From positions 1-64,000 of the forward strand of contig JAKCDM010000004.1 in NCBI GenBank assembly GCA_021841865.1: a stretch of 64,000 bases of DNA, read 5' to 3'. This document shows positions 37,386-46,985 of the stretch, piece by piece (position 1 is the first letter of the stretch; every line of letters starts with the position of its first letter). Both the position numbers and the translations under genes were made by a program. The DNA is from Pseudomonadota bacterium. GTDB lineage: Bacteria > Pseudomonadota > Gammaproteobacteria > Burkholderiales > Burkholderiaceae_C. Under the pieces are notes generated by a model. It worked only from the letters and a program-made list of their open reading frames with translations. It was not told the DNA's origin and did not search any database.

Positions 37386-40300
37386 TCAGGCCTGCACGTG
37401 GCGTCGCGCGGGGTCGGCCTCGTTGGCCGCTTCCTCCGCATCGCCCCGGTCGTCGCCGGCGGCGCCCATGCTCCAGCTGAGCTGGTGCAGCGCGCGCACC
37501 AGGCGGTCGGACGCGCGGTCCAGCGCGCCCGCGCCCAGGCTGGCCAGCACCTGTTCGCGGCGGTCCGTCTCCTGCGCCTCGCGCAGCAGGTCCCCGGCCT
37601 GCCGGTGGAACTCCGTGTGCAGGTGCCGCGCACGCTGAAAGGCCGTTCGCGTGGCGGGCCAGATGGTGTCGGCGTGGCGGCGCATCCAGCGTCCCAGCAG
37701 GCAGGCATCGTCGCGGCACACCACGCGCCACTGCAGCGCCGAGCCCTCGCCGCGCAGGCTGCGCATCAAGGTGTCGCGGTACTGCTGGTGGGACACGATG
37801 ATGCGCTGCCAGTCCAGCGGCGCGATGTCCCGGCTGTACAGCAGCGCCTGGCGCCCCAGCGCGGTGTCGGGGCTGCCTGCATCGAGTTCCCAATGCCAGG
37901 TCTGCAGCCATGCCGCGAGTTTCTCGGCCGGCATCGGGCGGGCCAGCGCATAGCCCTGGCCGCGCTCGACCCCCAGCGCCAGCGCCATCTCGACCAGCTC
38001 GGGGCTTTCCAGGCCTTCCATGGTCACCTGCATGTTCAGGCCCTGCGCCATGCGCACCAGCGCGCCGACGAAGGAGATGGTCTTCACCGGCTCCTCCTGC
38101 GCCTGCTGCACGATGTGCTGGTCGATCTTCACCGTGTGGAAAGGCAGGCTGCGCATGCGCCGCAGGCTGCTGTAGCCCGAACCCAGGTCGTCCATGATCA
38201 GGCGCACGCCCAGGCGCGAAAGGCTGGCGATGGCCTCGTCGCGGCGCTGGCTGTCGAACTGGTCCTCGTGGGTCTCCAGCAGCTCAAGGTGCAGGCGCGA
38301 GGCGTCGATGCGGCTGTGCTCGAGGGCCTGCGCGATCCACTGCGGGCACTCCGGGTCCATCAGCACGCTGGGCGGCAGGTTCAGGCTGGCGCCCAGGCGC
38401 AGGCCCTGCGCGTCCCAGGCGCGCAGCCAGTGCAGGGTCAGCTCGAGCCCCTTGCGGAACAGGATGCGCAATTCGTGGTTGCCGAAGGCTTCCAGGAAGG
38501 CGCCGGGATGCAGCACCGTGTCGCCGTCCTGCAGGCGCGCCAGCACCTCGACCTCGTCGGGCTGGCCGGTCAGCAGGTTGACCAGCGGCTGCACGTGCAG
38601 GCGCAGGCCTCCGCCGTACAGCAGGTCGTGCAGGCGGCTGCGCCGGGTGGCCGCGATCGGATGCTGGGTCGGGCCTCCGAGAGCGCGCTGGAACGCCGGT
38701 CCCAGGTGATGCTGCGCCGATTCGAGCCACATGCGCATGCCCGGGGCCTCGAATTGCCCGGGATGGCGTCCGAGCAGCGTGATCACCTGGTGCACGTGGC
38801 CGTGGCGGTCGAGCAGCGGAATCGCCGCGGCGCTGCGCACGCCGAATCGGCTCGCGATGGGCCCGTAGCCGTCCATCGCCGATTCGTTGGCGTCGGTGGC
38901 GATCACGCCGCTGCTCCACGCGCGCTGCGTGGCTCCCGGACGCTCCAGCGCACCGCGCCGGAAGTCGGGGTCGAGCCCGGCGTCGCGCAGCGCCTGCAGG
39001 TAGGCCTGGGCCTCGCCGAACCCGAACTCCAGCACATAGCGGTTGTCGGCATCGGGCCTGCCGCAGGCCACGCCGCACACTCCAGGCAGCTCGCCCAGGT
39101 GGGCCACCACGTGGCGCGGCAACTGCCCCGACTGTTCCCAGGCGCCCAGGCGCAGTTCCATGGCCGCCAGGTGCGCCTGGCGCTGGTGCTGGACCTCCAG
39201 CGCGCCGCGTTGCGCCGCCTGCAGGTCGAGCGCCACGCGCTGCTGCAGCAGGGTCTGCAGGCGAACGCGGGCATCCAGGCGAAGCGGAAGGCGCTGCGTG
39301 GCGCGCTGCAGCGCGGCACCGTACTGGCTGAGCGCGGCCATCGATGCCGCGCCATCGACGCCGATCATCGCGTGCACGCGCCCCAGGCGCAGCGCGGCAA
39401 GCTCCTGCTCGTGGCGCTGCAGCCGCGGCTGCAGCAGGCGCCGCAGATGCCGCTGCTGGTGCTGCTTGAGACCCTGCACCTCCGGGGCGGTGAGCATCGC
39501 CAGGATGCGTGCGTTGGCGCTGTCCGGCGCAAGCTGGCGCCAGTAGGACTCGACGAACTCCTCGTCCACCGCGACCAGCTCGGCCTGCACCTTGTCGAGC
39601 AGCTCCGCGGCCGCCTCGCCGTACGGGTCGAGCTCGTCCTCCTGCGCGTCGTCGACCTGCTCGCCGCTGAGCAGCCACCAGCGCTGACGCCGCGCCTTGG
39701 CCGCCTTGGTCGCGTACAACGCGCCGTCGGCCTGGCGCAGCAGCGTGTCGGGCTCCTCGCCATGCTCGGGGTACAGCGCCAGGCCCATGCTCATGCCGAC
39801 CTCGGCCAGCACCCCGGGGCCGAGCTCGAAGGGCTCCTCGACCGCACGGTGCAGGCGCGCCAGCACGGTGGCCAGCACCTGGCGCGGGTGCGCGGCGTCG
39901 AGCTCGTCGAGCACCAGCACGAATTCATCGCCACCCAGGCGAGCCAGCAGGTCCGATTCGCGCAACTGGGCCTGCAGGCGCGTGCCGAGCTGTTGCAGCA
40001 GGCGGTCGCCGGCGGCGTGTCCGTAGGTGTCGTTGACAGGCTTGAAGTCGTCCAGGTCGAGCACGCCGATGGCCAGCTGGTGCCCGCCGCGGCGCGCGCG
40101 CGCCATCGCATGCGGCAGGTGCTGCTCGAGCGCCAGCCGGTTGGCCAGCCCGGTCAGTGCGTCGTGGCGCGCCAGATGTGCCTGCTCCGACTCGCGCGCC
40201 TGCAGCATCTGCTTGAGGTCGATCTCGGTCAGCGCCTGGCTGATCAGCTCCGCTGTGCGTACCAGCGTGTCCTGCACGATGGCGTCGAGGTCGGCGCTGT

Positions 40301-42221
40301 CGTTGGCCACCAGCACCAGCATCGCCCACAGGCGCCCGGAGCGGCGCAGCGGCAGGGTCATCGCCTCCTGCGTGCAGCCGGCAAGCGCGTAGGCCTGCCA
40401 GGGCTGGATGAGCACCGAATCGGGGTCGGTCTCGATGGCGCGCACCGCGTCGCGCCAGGTGCGCGACATCGCGTCCGTGCCGTCGCGCCGGACCTGCAGC
40501 GGCAGCGGCTCGAGGGTTTCGCGGGCATGGCCGGCGGCCGCCACGACGCGCAGGCGCCCCTGTTCGTCGGGCTGGCCGATCCACGCCGCGGCGAACAGGC
40601 CGCCTTCGAGCAGGCGCGTGCACGCGGTCTCCAGCAGCTCGCTCTCGCTGCGCGACGCGATCAGCACGTCGATCTGCGAGAACACCGTGCGCATCAGCTC
40701 GCCCTGGCGCTCGTGGGCCCGCAATGCGTCCTGTTGCGCGGCCACCAGGTCGACGCGCTCCAGTCCGCGCCCGATGTATTCGCCCATGTCGCCCAGCAGG
40801 TTGGCGAACTCCGGGTCGAAGTCCAGTGCCTCGTCCCAGTACAGCGACAGCACCGCGTCGAGCCGGCCGTGACGCCGGATGGGCAGCGCGGCGCAGGCGT
40901 GCAGCGCATGGGCTTCGGCATGCGCGCTCCAGGGCCGTCCGGCGCGCGCGAGATCATCGTGGAACTGCGCGCTGGCGCTGCGCCACACCGCGCCGAACGG
41001 GCCCGCCGCGTCGGCCGGGGCACCGAGCTCGCCGCGCGTGCCGCGCAGGTAATCGGTGACTCCGGCGCTGGCGAGGACCTGCTCGCGCTGCGCGGCGTCG
41101 GCGCGCCCGATCCAGGCCAGGCGAACTCCGCACAGGTCCACCGCGGCCTGGCAGATGCCCTGCAGCAGGTCGTCCTCGTTCGCAGCGGCGGCGATCAATT
41201 CGTGGGTCCTGGCGCGAAACGACTGCATGCGCGACAGGCGCTGCAGCGTTCGCAGCGCCTGCGCGCTCGCACGTTGCAGCCGGCGCGCGCGGCGCTCGCT
41301 CGCGGCGAGCAGCCCGGCGCCGAGCACGAGCGCCAACGCGAGCAACGCGACGTAGGGCAGCAGTGCGCGACCCCACGCGACGAGCAGGGTGCGTTGCGGC
41401 ACGGCCGCGATGATCACATAGGGCAGGCCGTCCACGCGCACCCAGGCCCCCAGCGCTCGCTGCGCCACGTCGCCCACGGTGCCGTGGAACGAGCCGCTAC
41501 CCGAGCCCAGCAGCGAGCGCAGCGGAAGGTCCAGGCGTTGCGGTCGCCCGAACGGCGTCATGCTCACCGGGTAGCCTGCCTGCGGCAGGCCGTCGACATC
41601 GCGCACGACGGTCAGGCTGGCGCTGGGGTAATGGGCCAGCAGCGCGCGCAGCGCCGCGGACAGCTGGTGCGGGTGCGTCACCACCAGCCAGCGCCCGCCG
41701 CCGACCCGCAGCATCTCCCCGCTCAGCCAGCTTCCGGTGCCCGTGGGGCCGGGCACCGGCGGCAGCGCGCAGCGCGCGGCGCCGCCCGCGCAGCCCGACC
41801 AGGCCTGGCGCGTGCTCGGCGCCAGCGACGCATCGTTCGCCGGATAGGGCGGCGCATCGCGTGCCGCGGCCAGCACCTGCCCGGAGTCGTCGAGCAGCAG
41901 CAGGTTGGTGTTGCCGGGCCACAGCGCCAGCGCATGACGCAGTTCGGCAGCCGGGTCGGTCCTTCCGTCCAGATCGGCTGCGATCTGGCGCAGGTGCGAC
42001 ACTCGCGTGTCGAGTTCGTTGCGCATGTCCTGCGCGTATACGTCGGCACCGGCGCGCAGCGTGGCGAGCGCGCGCTGGCGCGTCGCCGTCCATTGCTGCC
42101 AGGCGAAACCTGCGGCGGCCACGACCAGCACCAGCACGAACACGAACGCGGCCCTGGCGCGCACGGGCTGCGGGTCCATCACGGGCGTGCGGGAGGGTGT
42201 TCGGGCTGGCGGCTGGGGCAT
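37386..42221 (-). CDS. giant c-di-GMP enzyme: periplasmic sensor, GAF, GGDEF, globin-like, GAF, EAL, CZB-like
   Basis: About 1,611 residues from ATG 42221; ATG 42179 is also possible, both just before the first helix (AFVFVLVLVVAAAGFAW). The periplasmic part runs to about 275, and a second helix (LLPYVALLALALVLGAGLL) follows. Two GAF-like regions precede a GGDEF domain with GGDEF at 763-767 and an RxxD inhibitory site (RESD). Next is a segment resembling globin-coupled sensors (APEVQGLKQHQQRHLRRLL, then RLGRVHAMIG), with His950 at the proximal heme position. A third GAF-like region and an EAL domain follow (EVL at 1225, ETHE, DDLGSGYSSL, KIDQHIV). The C-terminus resembles a zinc-binding CZB domain (VSHQQYRDTL, Cys1507 in DDACLLGRW, LHTEFHRQAGDLL). 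Both catalytic domains look competent. Confidence 0.88.
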   Translation of the reverse strand: MPQPPARTPSRTPVMDPQPVRARAAFVFVLVLVVAAAGFAWQQWTATRQRALATLRAGADVYAQDMRNELDTRVSHLRQIAADLDGRTDPAAELRHALALWPGNTNLLLLDDSGQVLAAARDAPPYPANDASLAPSTRQAWSGCAGGAARCALPPVPGPTGTGSWLSGEMLRVGGGRWLVVTHPHQLSAALRALLAHYPSASLTVVRDVDGLPQAGYPVSMTPFGRPQRLDLPLRSLLGSGSGSFHGTVGDVAQRALGAWVRVDGLPYVIIAAVPQRTLLVAWGRALLPYVALLALALVLGAGLLAASERRARRLQRASAQALRTLQRLSRMQSFRARTHELIAAAANEDDLLQGICQAAVDLCGVRLAWIGRADAAQREQVLASAGVTDYLRGTRGELGAPADAAGPFGAVWRSASAQFHDDLARAGRPWSAHAEAHALHACAALPIRRHGRLDAVLSLYWDEALDFDPEFANLLGDMGEYIGRGLERVDLVAAQQDALRAHERQGELMRTVFSQIDVLIASRSESELLETACTRLLEGGLFAAAWIGQPDEQGRLRVVAAAGHARETLEPLPLQVRRDGTDAMSRTWRDAVRAIETDPDSVLIQPWQAYALAGCTQEAMTLPLRRSGRLWAMLVLVANDSADLDAIVQDTLVRTAELISQALTEIDLKQMLQARESEQAHLARHDALTGLANRLALEQHLPHAMARARRGGHQLAIGVLDLDDFKPVNDTYGHAAGDRLLQQLGTRLQAQLRESDLLARLGGDEFVLVLDELDAAHPRQVLATVLARLHRAVEEPFELGPGVLAEVGMSMGLALYPEHGEEPDTLLRQADGALYATKAAKARRQRWWLLSGEQVDDAQEDELDPYGEAAAELLDKVQAELVAVDEEFVESYWRQLAPDSANARILAMLTAPEVQGLKQHQQRHLRRLLQPRLQRHEQELAALRLGRVHAMIGVDGAASMAALSQYGAALQRATQRLPLRLDARVRLQTLLQQRVALDLQAAQRGALEVQHQRQAHLAAMELRLGAWEQSGQLPRHVVAHLGELPGVCGVACGRPDADNRYVLEFGFGEAQAYLQALRDAGLDPDFRRGALERPGATQRAWSSGVIATDANESAMDGYGPIASRFGVRSAAAIPLLDRHGHVHQVITLLGRHPGQFEAPGMRMWLESAQHHLGPAFQRALGGPTQHPIAATRRSRLHDLLYGGGLRLHVQPLVNLLTGQPDEVEVLARLQDGDTVLHPGAFLEAFGNHELRILFRKGLELTLHWLRAWDAQGLRLGASLNLPPSVLMDPECPQWIAQALEHSRIDASRLHLELLETHEDQFDSQRRDEAIASLSRLGVRLIMDDLGSGYSSLRRMRSLPFHTVKIDQHIVQQAQEEPVKTISFVGALVRMAQGLNMQVTMEGLESPELVEMALALGVERGQGYALARPMPAEKLAAWLQTWHWELDAGSPDTALGRQALLYSRDIAPLDWQRIIVSHQQYRDTLMRSLRGEGSALQWRVVCRDDACLLGRWMRRHADTIWPATRTAFQRARHLHTEFHRQAGDLLREAQETDRREQVLASLGAGALDRASDRLVRALHQLSWSMGAAGDDRGDAEEAANEADPARRHVQA

Positions 42222-42389
42222 CGCGGCTTCGTACGGATCACGGCCCCGGCGTGGCGACAACGGGCCGATGCAACTCCGGAGCCGGGCTCCGGGTGCATAC
42301 ACCCTCGCATTGTGACAGTGCTTACGCTCGCGCGGAGCAAACGCCGACCCCGGGTTTCGGGGGGATTCGCGCGGCTCGCCCGGGGGCCG

Positions 42390-43175
42390 TCAATAGAACA
42401 CGAAGGTCGCCTGGGTCGGGCTGTTGATCGTGTTGTAGGCGCTGGTGTAGTCGGCCGACAGCGTGGCCAGCGCGCCGGTGTTCCAGGTCAGCAGGTTCGC
42501 CGCATTGGGGTCGTCGACCACGCTCTGCCCACTCACCAGGTACTGCTCGACGCCGCGCAGCACCAGGTCCTGCGGGTCGCCGGAGTTCGGCGCCGACGTG
42601 ATCTGCGTGGCGCCGAGCTGGAACTCGCCGGCGACGCGCGAGGCCGCCAGCGCGTAGTTGCTCATGCTCAATCCACCCGCCATGGCCTGCGCCATCGACG
42701 TCGCGATGGTCGTCAGCGGAGTGACCAGCACGTTCACGGTGCCGCCGCCGCCGATGAAGGCCACCGCCTGCAGCGCGGCGTTGGTGGCGCTGAGCGCGTT
42801 CAGCGACACGGTCGTTCCCGACGCGCGATTCGCGTAGCTTCCCCCGGTGATCTGCACCAGCACCGGGCCGTAGAAGTTCGGCAGCGCCTGCGAGAACTGA
42901 CCCTGGGAGTCCGTGCTGATGCACGATGTGGTGAGCAGGGTCCCGGTATTGGCCGGCGGGCTGACCGTCGTGTTGAGCGGGTTGCCCTGGCCGTTCGCGA
43001 TCGCGTACAGGCAGACGTTGTAGGAACCGGTGACCGGCGCCGCGGCGTCCATCAGCACCTGCCCATCGAGCGTGGACCCCGAGTACTTGTTGCTGGTGCC
43101 GCCTCCGCAGGCGGCGAGCACGAGGCTCAGGCTCAGTGCGGCAAGGGTCGCACCGCGGCGCAATGGGCAAGACAT
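42390..43175 (-). CDS. hypothetical lipoprotein
   Basis: A 261-residue predicted lipoprotein with signal LAALSLSLVLAAC, where the Cys would be lipidated, followed by the flexible GGGTSNKYSG. The mature part is Ser/Thr/Asn-rich, with segments such as SGSTLDGQVLMDAAAPVTGSY and VNVLVTPLTTIATSMA that resemble carboxypeptidase-regulatory or Ig-like beta domains followed by a helical part. No enzyme motif is seen. The open frame extends upstream to 43610, but that part is antisense to the smg gene's frame; ATG 43175 gives the signal peptide and has a GGAG about ten bases before it. Function unknown. Confidence 0.7.
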   Translation of the reverse strand: MSCPLRRGATLAALSLSLVLAACGGGTSNKYSGSTLDGQVLMDAAAPVTGSYNVCLYAIANGQGNPLNTTVSPPANTGTLLTTSCISTDSQGQFSQALPNFYGPVLVQITGGSYANRASGTTVSLNALSATNAALQAVAFIGGGGTVNVLVTPLTTIATSMAQAMAGGLSMSNYALAASRVAGEFQLGATQITSAPNSGDPQDLVLRGVEQYLVSGQSVVDDPNAANLLTWNTGALATLSADYTSAYNTINSPTQATFVFY

Positions 43176-43201
43176 GGGTGACAGCTCCGGGCTGGGGGGC
43201 T

Positions 43202-43660
43202 TCAATGCACGACGCGGTCGGTGGCTTCGACGAACAGTTCGTCGAGGATCAACGCATCCGGCTCCTCGTCCAGGCGCCAGAACACCATGAGCACGATGGT
43301 CTTGAGCTGCTCCACCGGGAGCTGCTTGATCCCGGTGGCCACCGCGCGTTCGATGACCAGTTCGCGCAGATGGGGCTTGATCGTTCCCGCCGATTCGAGG
43401 AAGTTCAGGTACCCGACGGCATCCACGCCGAGGCATTCGAGTTCGCCGGCCTCGTACAGGCGGATGCTTCCGTCCGTCGGTGCGTTGGCCAGGCGACTGT
43501 CGGCGACGGCGAGGTCCAGGCCATGCAGCCAGTCCAGCGCATCGCTGATTTCCTCGGTCTCGAAACCTGCCGCGCTGAGCTTGCGCGACAACTGTCCCGG
43601 CTCCGGGCAAGCCTCGGGGTGCCAGTAGGTCTCGTAGACGTACATCAGAATATCGAACAT
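43202..43660 (-). CDS. smg: Smg family protein (DUF494)
   Basis: A 152-residue acidic protein of the Smg/DUF494 family, recognised by MFDILMYVYETYW at the N-terminus, LSAAGFETEEISDALDWLHGL, and the C-terminal KTIVLMVFWRLDEEPDALILDELF. Its molecular role is not settled. It typically lies next to dprA, as it does here, 64 nt downstream of it on the same strand. The start at 43660 matches the family N-terminus; the frame opens 18 bases earlier. Confidence 0.92.
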   Translation of the reverse strand: MFDILMYVYETYWHPEACPEPGQLSRKLSAAGFETEEISDALDWLHGLDLAVADSRLANAPTDGSIRLYEAGELECLGVDAVGYLNFLESAGTIKPHLRELVIERAVATGIKQLPVEQLKTIVLMVFWRLDEEPDALILDELFVEATDRVVH

Positions 43661-43724
43661 GGTCGGCATTCTATGCATAAGCGCCCCTCGCGGCCCTGGT
43701 GTGGATTTCCCGTCGAGGCGGGCT

Positions 43725-44879
43725 TCAACCCCGTCCGATGCGCTGCAGGCGCCCGCCGGGAAGGCGCTGCACCCGACCGAGCAGCTCCAGCTCGAGCAGT
43801 TGTTCGAGCAGCCAGGGCGTCGCGCGCCCGCTTCGCGCCTGCAGCTGGTCGAAGCCGATGGCGTCGAAGCCCATGCAGTCGAGCACTTGCCGGGCCGCCG
43901 AACCCGGCGGCGGGTCTTCGGCGCGCCGCTGCGGCGCCGTGTCGCCGCCGGCCGCCGGGGCCTGCCAGCCGAGCTCGTCGAACACGTCGTCGATGCTCTC
44001 GACCAGGCGCGCGCCGTCGCGCAGCAGGCGATGACATCCTCGCGCCGTGGGGTTGTGGATGGAGCCCGGCAACGCGAACACCTCGCGGCCCTGCTCGGCC
44101 GCCAGGCGCGCGGTGATCAGCGAGCCGGAGCGCAGCGCTGCCTCGGTGACCAGCACGCCTGCCGACAGGCCGCTGATGATGCGATTGCGCCGCGGGAAAT
44201 GCGCGGGCAACGCGGCCTGGCCCAGCGCGAATTCCGATACCAGCAAGCCATCGCGGGCCAATTCGCGGGCCAGGCCCCGATTCGCGGCCGGGTACACGCG
44301 ATCGCAGCCGGTTCCCAGCACGGCCACGGTCGAGCCGCCCTGCGCGCCGGCATCGAGCGCGCCGCGGTGCGCCTGCGCGTCGACGCCGCCGGCCAGGCCC
44401 GACACCACGGTCACCCCCGCCCGCGCCAGCGAGCCCGCGAACTCCCTCGCGTCGCGCGCGCCCTGCGCGCTGGGGTTGCGCGTGCCGACCACGGCCAGCA
44501 TGCGCGGCCTGCCCAGCAAGGCCGGGTCGCCGCGGGCCCACAGCAGCGGGGGCGGGTCGTGGATCTCGAGCAGCTGACGTGGATAGCAGGGGTCGGCCAG
44601 CGTCAGCAGATGGTGTCCCGGTTCGGCGAGCCAGTCGACGGCGCGCGCCAGCAGCTCCCGCAGTGCGGCAGGCGGCTCGCCCAGCAGCGCGTCGATGGCC
44701 GCCGGCGCGAGCAGGCCACGCAGCCTGCTGGCGTCACATTGCAGGACCTGCTGCGGCAGGCCGAAGCTTCGCAGCAGCCTGCGCAGCGCGACCGGGCCGA
44801 TCCCGGGGCTGTAGACCAGGCGCAGCCATGCGCGCGTGTCGGCGGCGTCGCCTGGATCGCGCGGTGGCTCGGGATTCAC
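43725..44879 (-). CDS. dprA: DNA-processing protein DprA
   Basis: A 384-residue DprA/Smf protein that binds incoming single-stranded DNA and loads RecA during transformation. The Rossmann-like core is clear: VVGTRNPSAQGARDAREFAGSLARAGVTVVSGLAGGVDAQAHRGAL, then GTGCDRVYPAANRGLARELA and FPRRNRIISGLSAGVLVTEAALRSGSLITARLA. An N-terminal SAM-like helical region (about 1-100) and a C-terminal winged-helix domain (about 315-380) flank it. It follows the LysM gene after 22 nt, and smg follows, the usual betaproteobacterial order. Confidence 0.95.
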   Translation of the reverse strand: MNPEPPRDPGDAADTRAWLRLVYSPGIGPVALRRLLRSFGLPQQVLQCDASRLRGLLAPAAIDALLGEPPAALRELLARAVDWLAEPGHHLLTLADPCYPRQLLEIHDPPPLLWARGDPALLGRPRMLAVVGTRNPSAQGARDAREFAGSLARAGVTVVSGLAGGVDAQAHRGALDAGAQGGSTVAVLGTGCDRVYPAANRGLARELARDGLLVSEFALGQAALPAHFPRRNRIISGLSAGVLVTEAALRSGSLITARLAAEQGREVFALPGSIHNPTARGCHRLLRDGARLVESIDDVFDELGWQAPAAGGDTAPQRRAEDPPPGSAARQVLDCMGFDAIGFDQLQARSGRATPWLLEQLLELELLGRVQRLPGGRLQRIGRG

Positions 44880-44901
44880 GCCGGCGCGCCTGGTCAGCGG
44901 G

Positions 44902-46056
44902 TCAGGGCTGGGTCACGGTGTCGGGGACTTCCACCTCGCTGCTGCCGCTGAGCACCAGCCCGAAGCTGACGTGGTGGAAGGTGCGGAACACCATCATCAG
45001 GCCGTCGCGCCGGGAGGGCAGCACGATGCGCTGGTCCTTCGGCGTGGTGGTGTCGACCACCTCGCGCGCCAGCTTGCGGATCGCCAGCACGTCGCCACGA
45101 CGAAGCCCGTCGGCGCTGCCCAGGTTGATGGCGACGACGTTGCCGTTGCCGGCCATCTGCATGCCGTCGTAGATGGAAATGATGCTTCCGCGGACCGGAT
45201 GCTCAGGCGCCTTGGGGGTGAAATTCAGATACTGGCGCGGGGGAATCGCGATCAGCCTGTCCCCGACGACCATCTCGCGGTGCATGGTCAACGGTTCCAC
45301 GGTCGAGACGGCGTCGGGCCCCTGGGGCCCATGCACGACCTGCACGGTTCCGACGTAGTCCGATTCGTAGGCGATGATCTTGTGCGTGGCAGGGTCGCGC
45401 AGCGGCTTCGCCGGGCGGTAGACGTCGAAGCGGGTGTGGCCGGCGACGTCGCCGCGCACGTAGGCCACGCTGGCCTGGGTGAGCATGACATGGCCCGGCG
45501 CCAGCGCGACGATTCGCGGCGACTTGGCGAGTTGCGACGGCTCGACGATCAGCGGGCGGGTCAGGAAGGGGTCGATGAGCGCCGGATCGAGCGTGGGGAT
45601 GCCGCTCGGCGGCAGCGCCTTGTACTGCACGCCCGGTTCGACGCGCACCGTCGGGATCTCGCCCTGCCCCTGCAGGCTCAGCATGGCCCGTCCGTTCGAG
45701 ATGGTCAGCACCAGGACCTGGCCGGGGAAGATCCAGTGGGGGTTTCGGATGCGCTGCAGGTTCATGCCCCACAGATCCGGCCAGTTCCACGGCCGCTTGA
45801 GGTAGACGCCGGCGATGTGCCACAGCGTGTCGCCCTTGCGAACCTCGTAGCGCGCCGGCGCGCCGGCGGCCAGTTCGCTGACCGGTACGCCGCTCTCGGC
45901 AGTCGACTGGGCACGCTCGCGCTGCTGCGCCGGCACCGGGTAGTCGGGCAGGCCGTTGAGCGGCGGCGCTCCGGTGGCCCAAGCCTGCGCAGCGGCCGTG
46001 CCCAACCAGAACACCAATCCGAGCGTGCTGGCGTGGCCAAAGAACTTGCGTTGCAT
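44902..46056 (-). CDS. secreted LysM-domain protein
   Basis: A 384-residue periplasmic protein. A signal peptide (ASTLGLVFWLGTAAAQAWA) is followed by a LysM domain near 68-115 (YEVRKGDTLWHIAGVYLKRPWNWPDLW, then NLQRIRNPHWIFPGQVLVL) that should bind peptidoglycan. The longer C-terminal region has repeated beta-rich segments with no catalytic motif seen. Proteins of this type are conserved directly upstream of dprA in Burkholderiales, and their function is uncharacterised. It is divergent from def; the 392-nt gap between them holds its promoter. Confidence 0.9.
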   Translation of the reverse strand: MQRKFFGHASTLGLVFWLGTAAAQAWATGAPPLNGLPDYPVPAQQRERAQSTAESGVPVSELAAGAPARYEVRKGDTLWHIAGVYLKRPWNWPDLWGMNLQRIRNPHWIFPGQVLVLTISNGRAMLSLQGQGEIPTVRVEPGVQYKALPPSGIPTLDPALIDPFLTRPLIVEPSQLAKSPRIVALAPGHVMLTQASVAYVRGDVAGHTRFDVYRPAKPLRDPATHKIIAYESDYVGTVQVVHGPQGPDAVSTVEPLTMHREMVVGDRLIAIPPRQYLNFTPKAPEHPVRGSIISIYDGMQMAGNGNVVAINLGSADGLRRGDVLAIRKLAREVVDTTTPKDQRIVLPSRRDGLMMVFRTFHHVSFGLVLSGSSEVEVPDTVTQP

Positions 46057-46448
46057 GAAAGGGCCCCCAAGAAAGACAATACAGGTTGAAAGACGACAAT
46101 CCGCTCGGCGCCGTGGCGGATGGCGGATTTTGGCATCTGCCGCAGCCCGGCGCGAGCGTACCCGTCCGGCCGGGGGATTTTCGCGGCATCGTGCCGGCGT
46201 GAGCCGGCGACGTGCCTTGGCGTGAGCGCCCTTGCGCGGTCGCCGTGCAGCCCCCATATATATGCAGGGTAAGCCTCGTCGCTGCGTGGTCAATCCCTCG
46301 GCAGGCAAAACCTCGAATGCTTGTTACATTGTCTCCATAAATCCGCGAACGTCGCAATCAAATTCCCGATTCGAACCTGCGCGAAGTTGCATGAATGCCG
46401 CGTGCCAGCCCGGTTTGCCGCGGGGCATTTGACGCTTCGGAGTTCTCC
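46057..46448. other. non-coding gap between the divergent lysM and def genes
   Basis: This is the longest gene-free gap besides the repeat region. The half nearer lysM is GC-rich without clear structure. An AT-rich patch near 46255-46265 (CATATATATG) and a lower-GC stretch at 46315-46380 are the likely promoter zones for the two genes, but no convincing -35/-10 pair can be given. The frames crossing it look like chance. A GGAG just before ATG 46449 serves def. Confidence 0.4.
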
Positions 46449-46961
46449 ATGGCCCTACTCGATATCCTTCAATATCCCGACCCTCGCCTGCACAAGGTGG
46501 CCAAGCCGGTGGCGGCGGTCGACGAGCGCGTGCGCAGCATCGTGGCGGACATGTTCGAGACCATGTACGCCGCCAAGGGCGTGGGTCTGGCCGCCACGCA
46601 GGTGGACATCCACGAGCGAATCATCGTGGTCGACACCTCCGAGCAGCGCGACCAGCCGATGGTGCTGATCAACCCGGAAATCGTGCAGCGAAGCACCGAC
46701 TGCAAGGAATGGGAGGAAGGCTGCCTGTCCTTGCCCGGCATCTATGACAAGGTCACGCGACCCGACACGATCGTCGTGCGCGCGCTCGACGCGCGCGGCG
46801 AGGCCTTCGAGATCGAGGCCGACGGCTTGCTGTCGGTCTGCGTGCAGCACGAAATGGACCACCTCGAAGGCAAGGTCTTCGTGGATCATCTGTCGGCGTT
46901 GAAGCGCAACCGCATCAAGTCGCGCATGCGCAAGCGCCAGCGCGACGTGCAGCCTGCCTGA
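46449..46961 (+). CDS. def: peptide deformylase
   Basis: A 170-residue metalloenzyme that removes the formyl group from nascent proteins. All three conserved motifs are present: [17 protein letters not shown] with the metal-binding Cys, and QHEMDHLEG with the two metal-binding His and the catalytic Glu. The start at ATG 46449 fits the family ([14 protein letters not shown]), and GGAG lies a few bases upstream. fmt follows after 24 nt, the classic def-fmt pair. Confidence 0.97.
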   Translation: MALLDILQYPDPRLHKVAKPVAAVDERVRSIVADMFETMYAAKGVGLAATQVDIHERIIVVDTSEQRDQPMVLINPEIVQRSTDCKEWEEGCLSLPGIYDKVTRPDTIVVRALDARGEAFEIEADGLLSVCVQHEMDHLEGKVFVDHLSALKRNRIKSRMRKRQRDVQPA

Positions 46962-46985
46962 ACTGCCGCCGAGGGTTGCGCGACC

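Noticed and set aside
37194-43181. A 1,995-codon open frame on + opposite the giant c-di-GMP gene
   Set aside because: It is antisense to well-supported domains, rich in His/Gln/Arg/Ala as expected of a high-GC shadow frame, and shows no motif.
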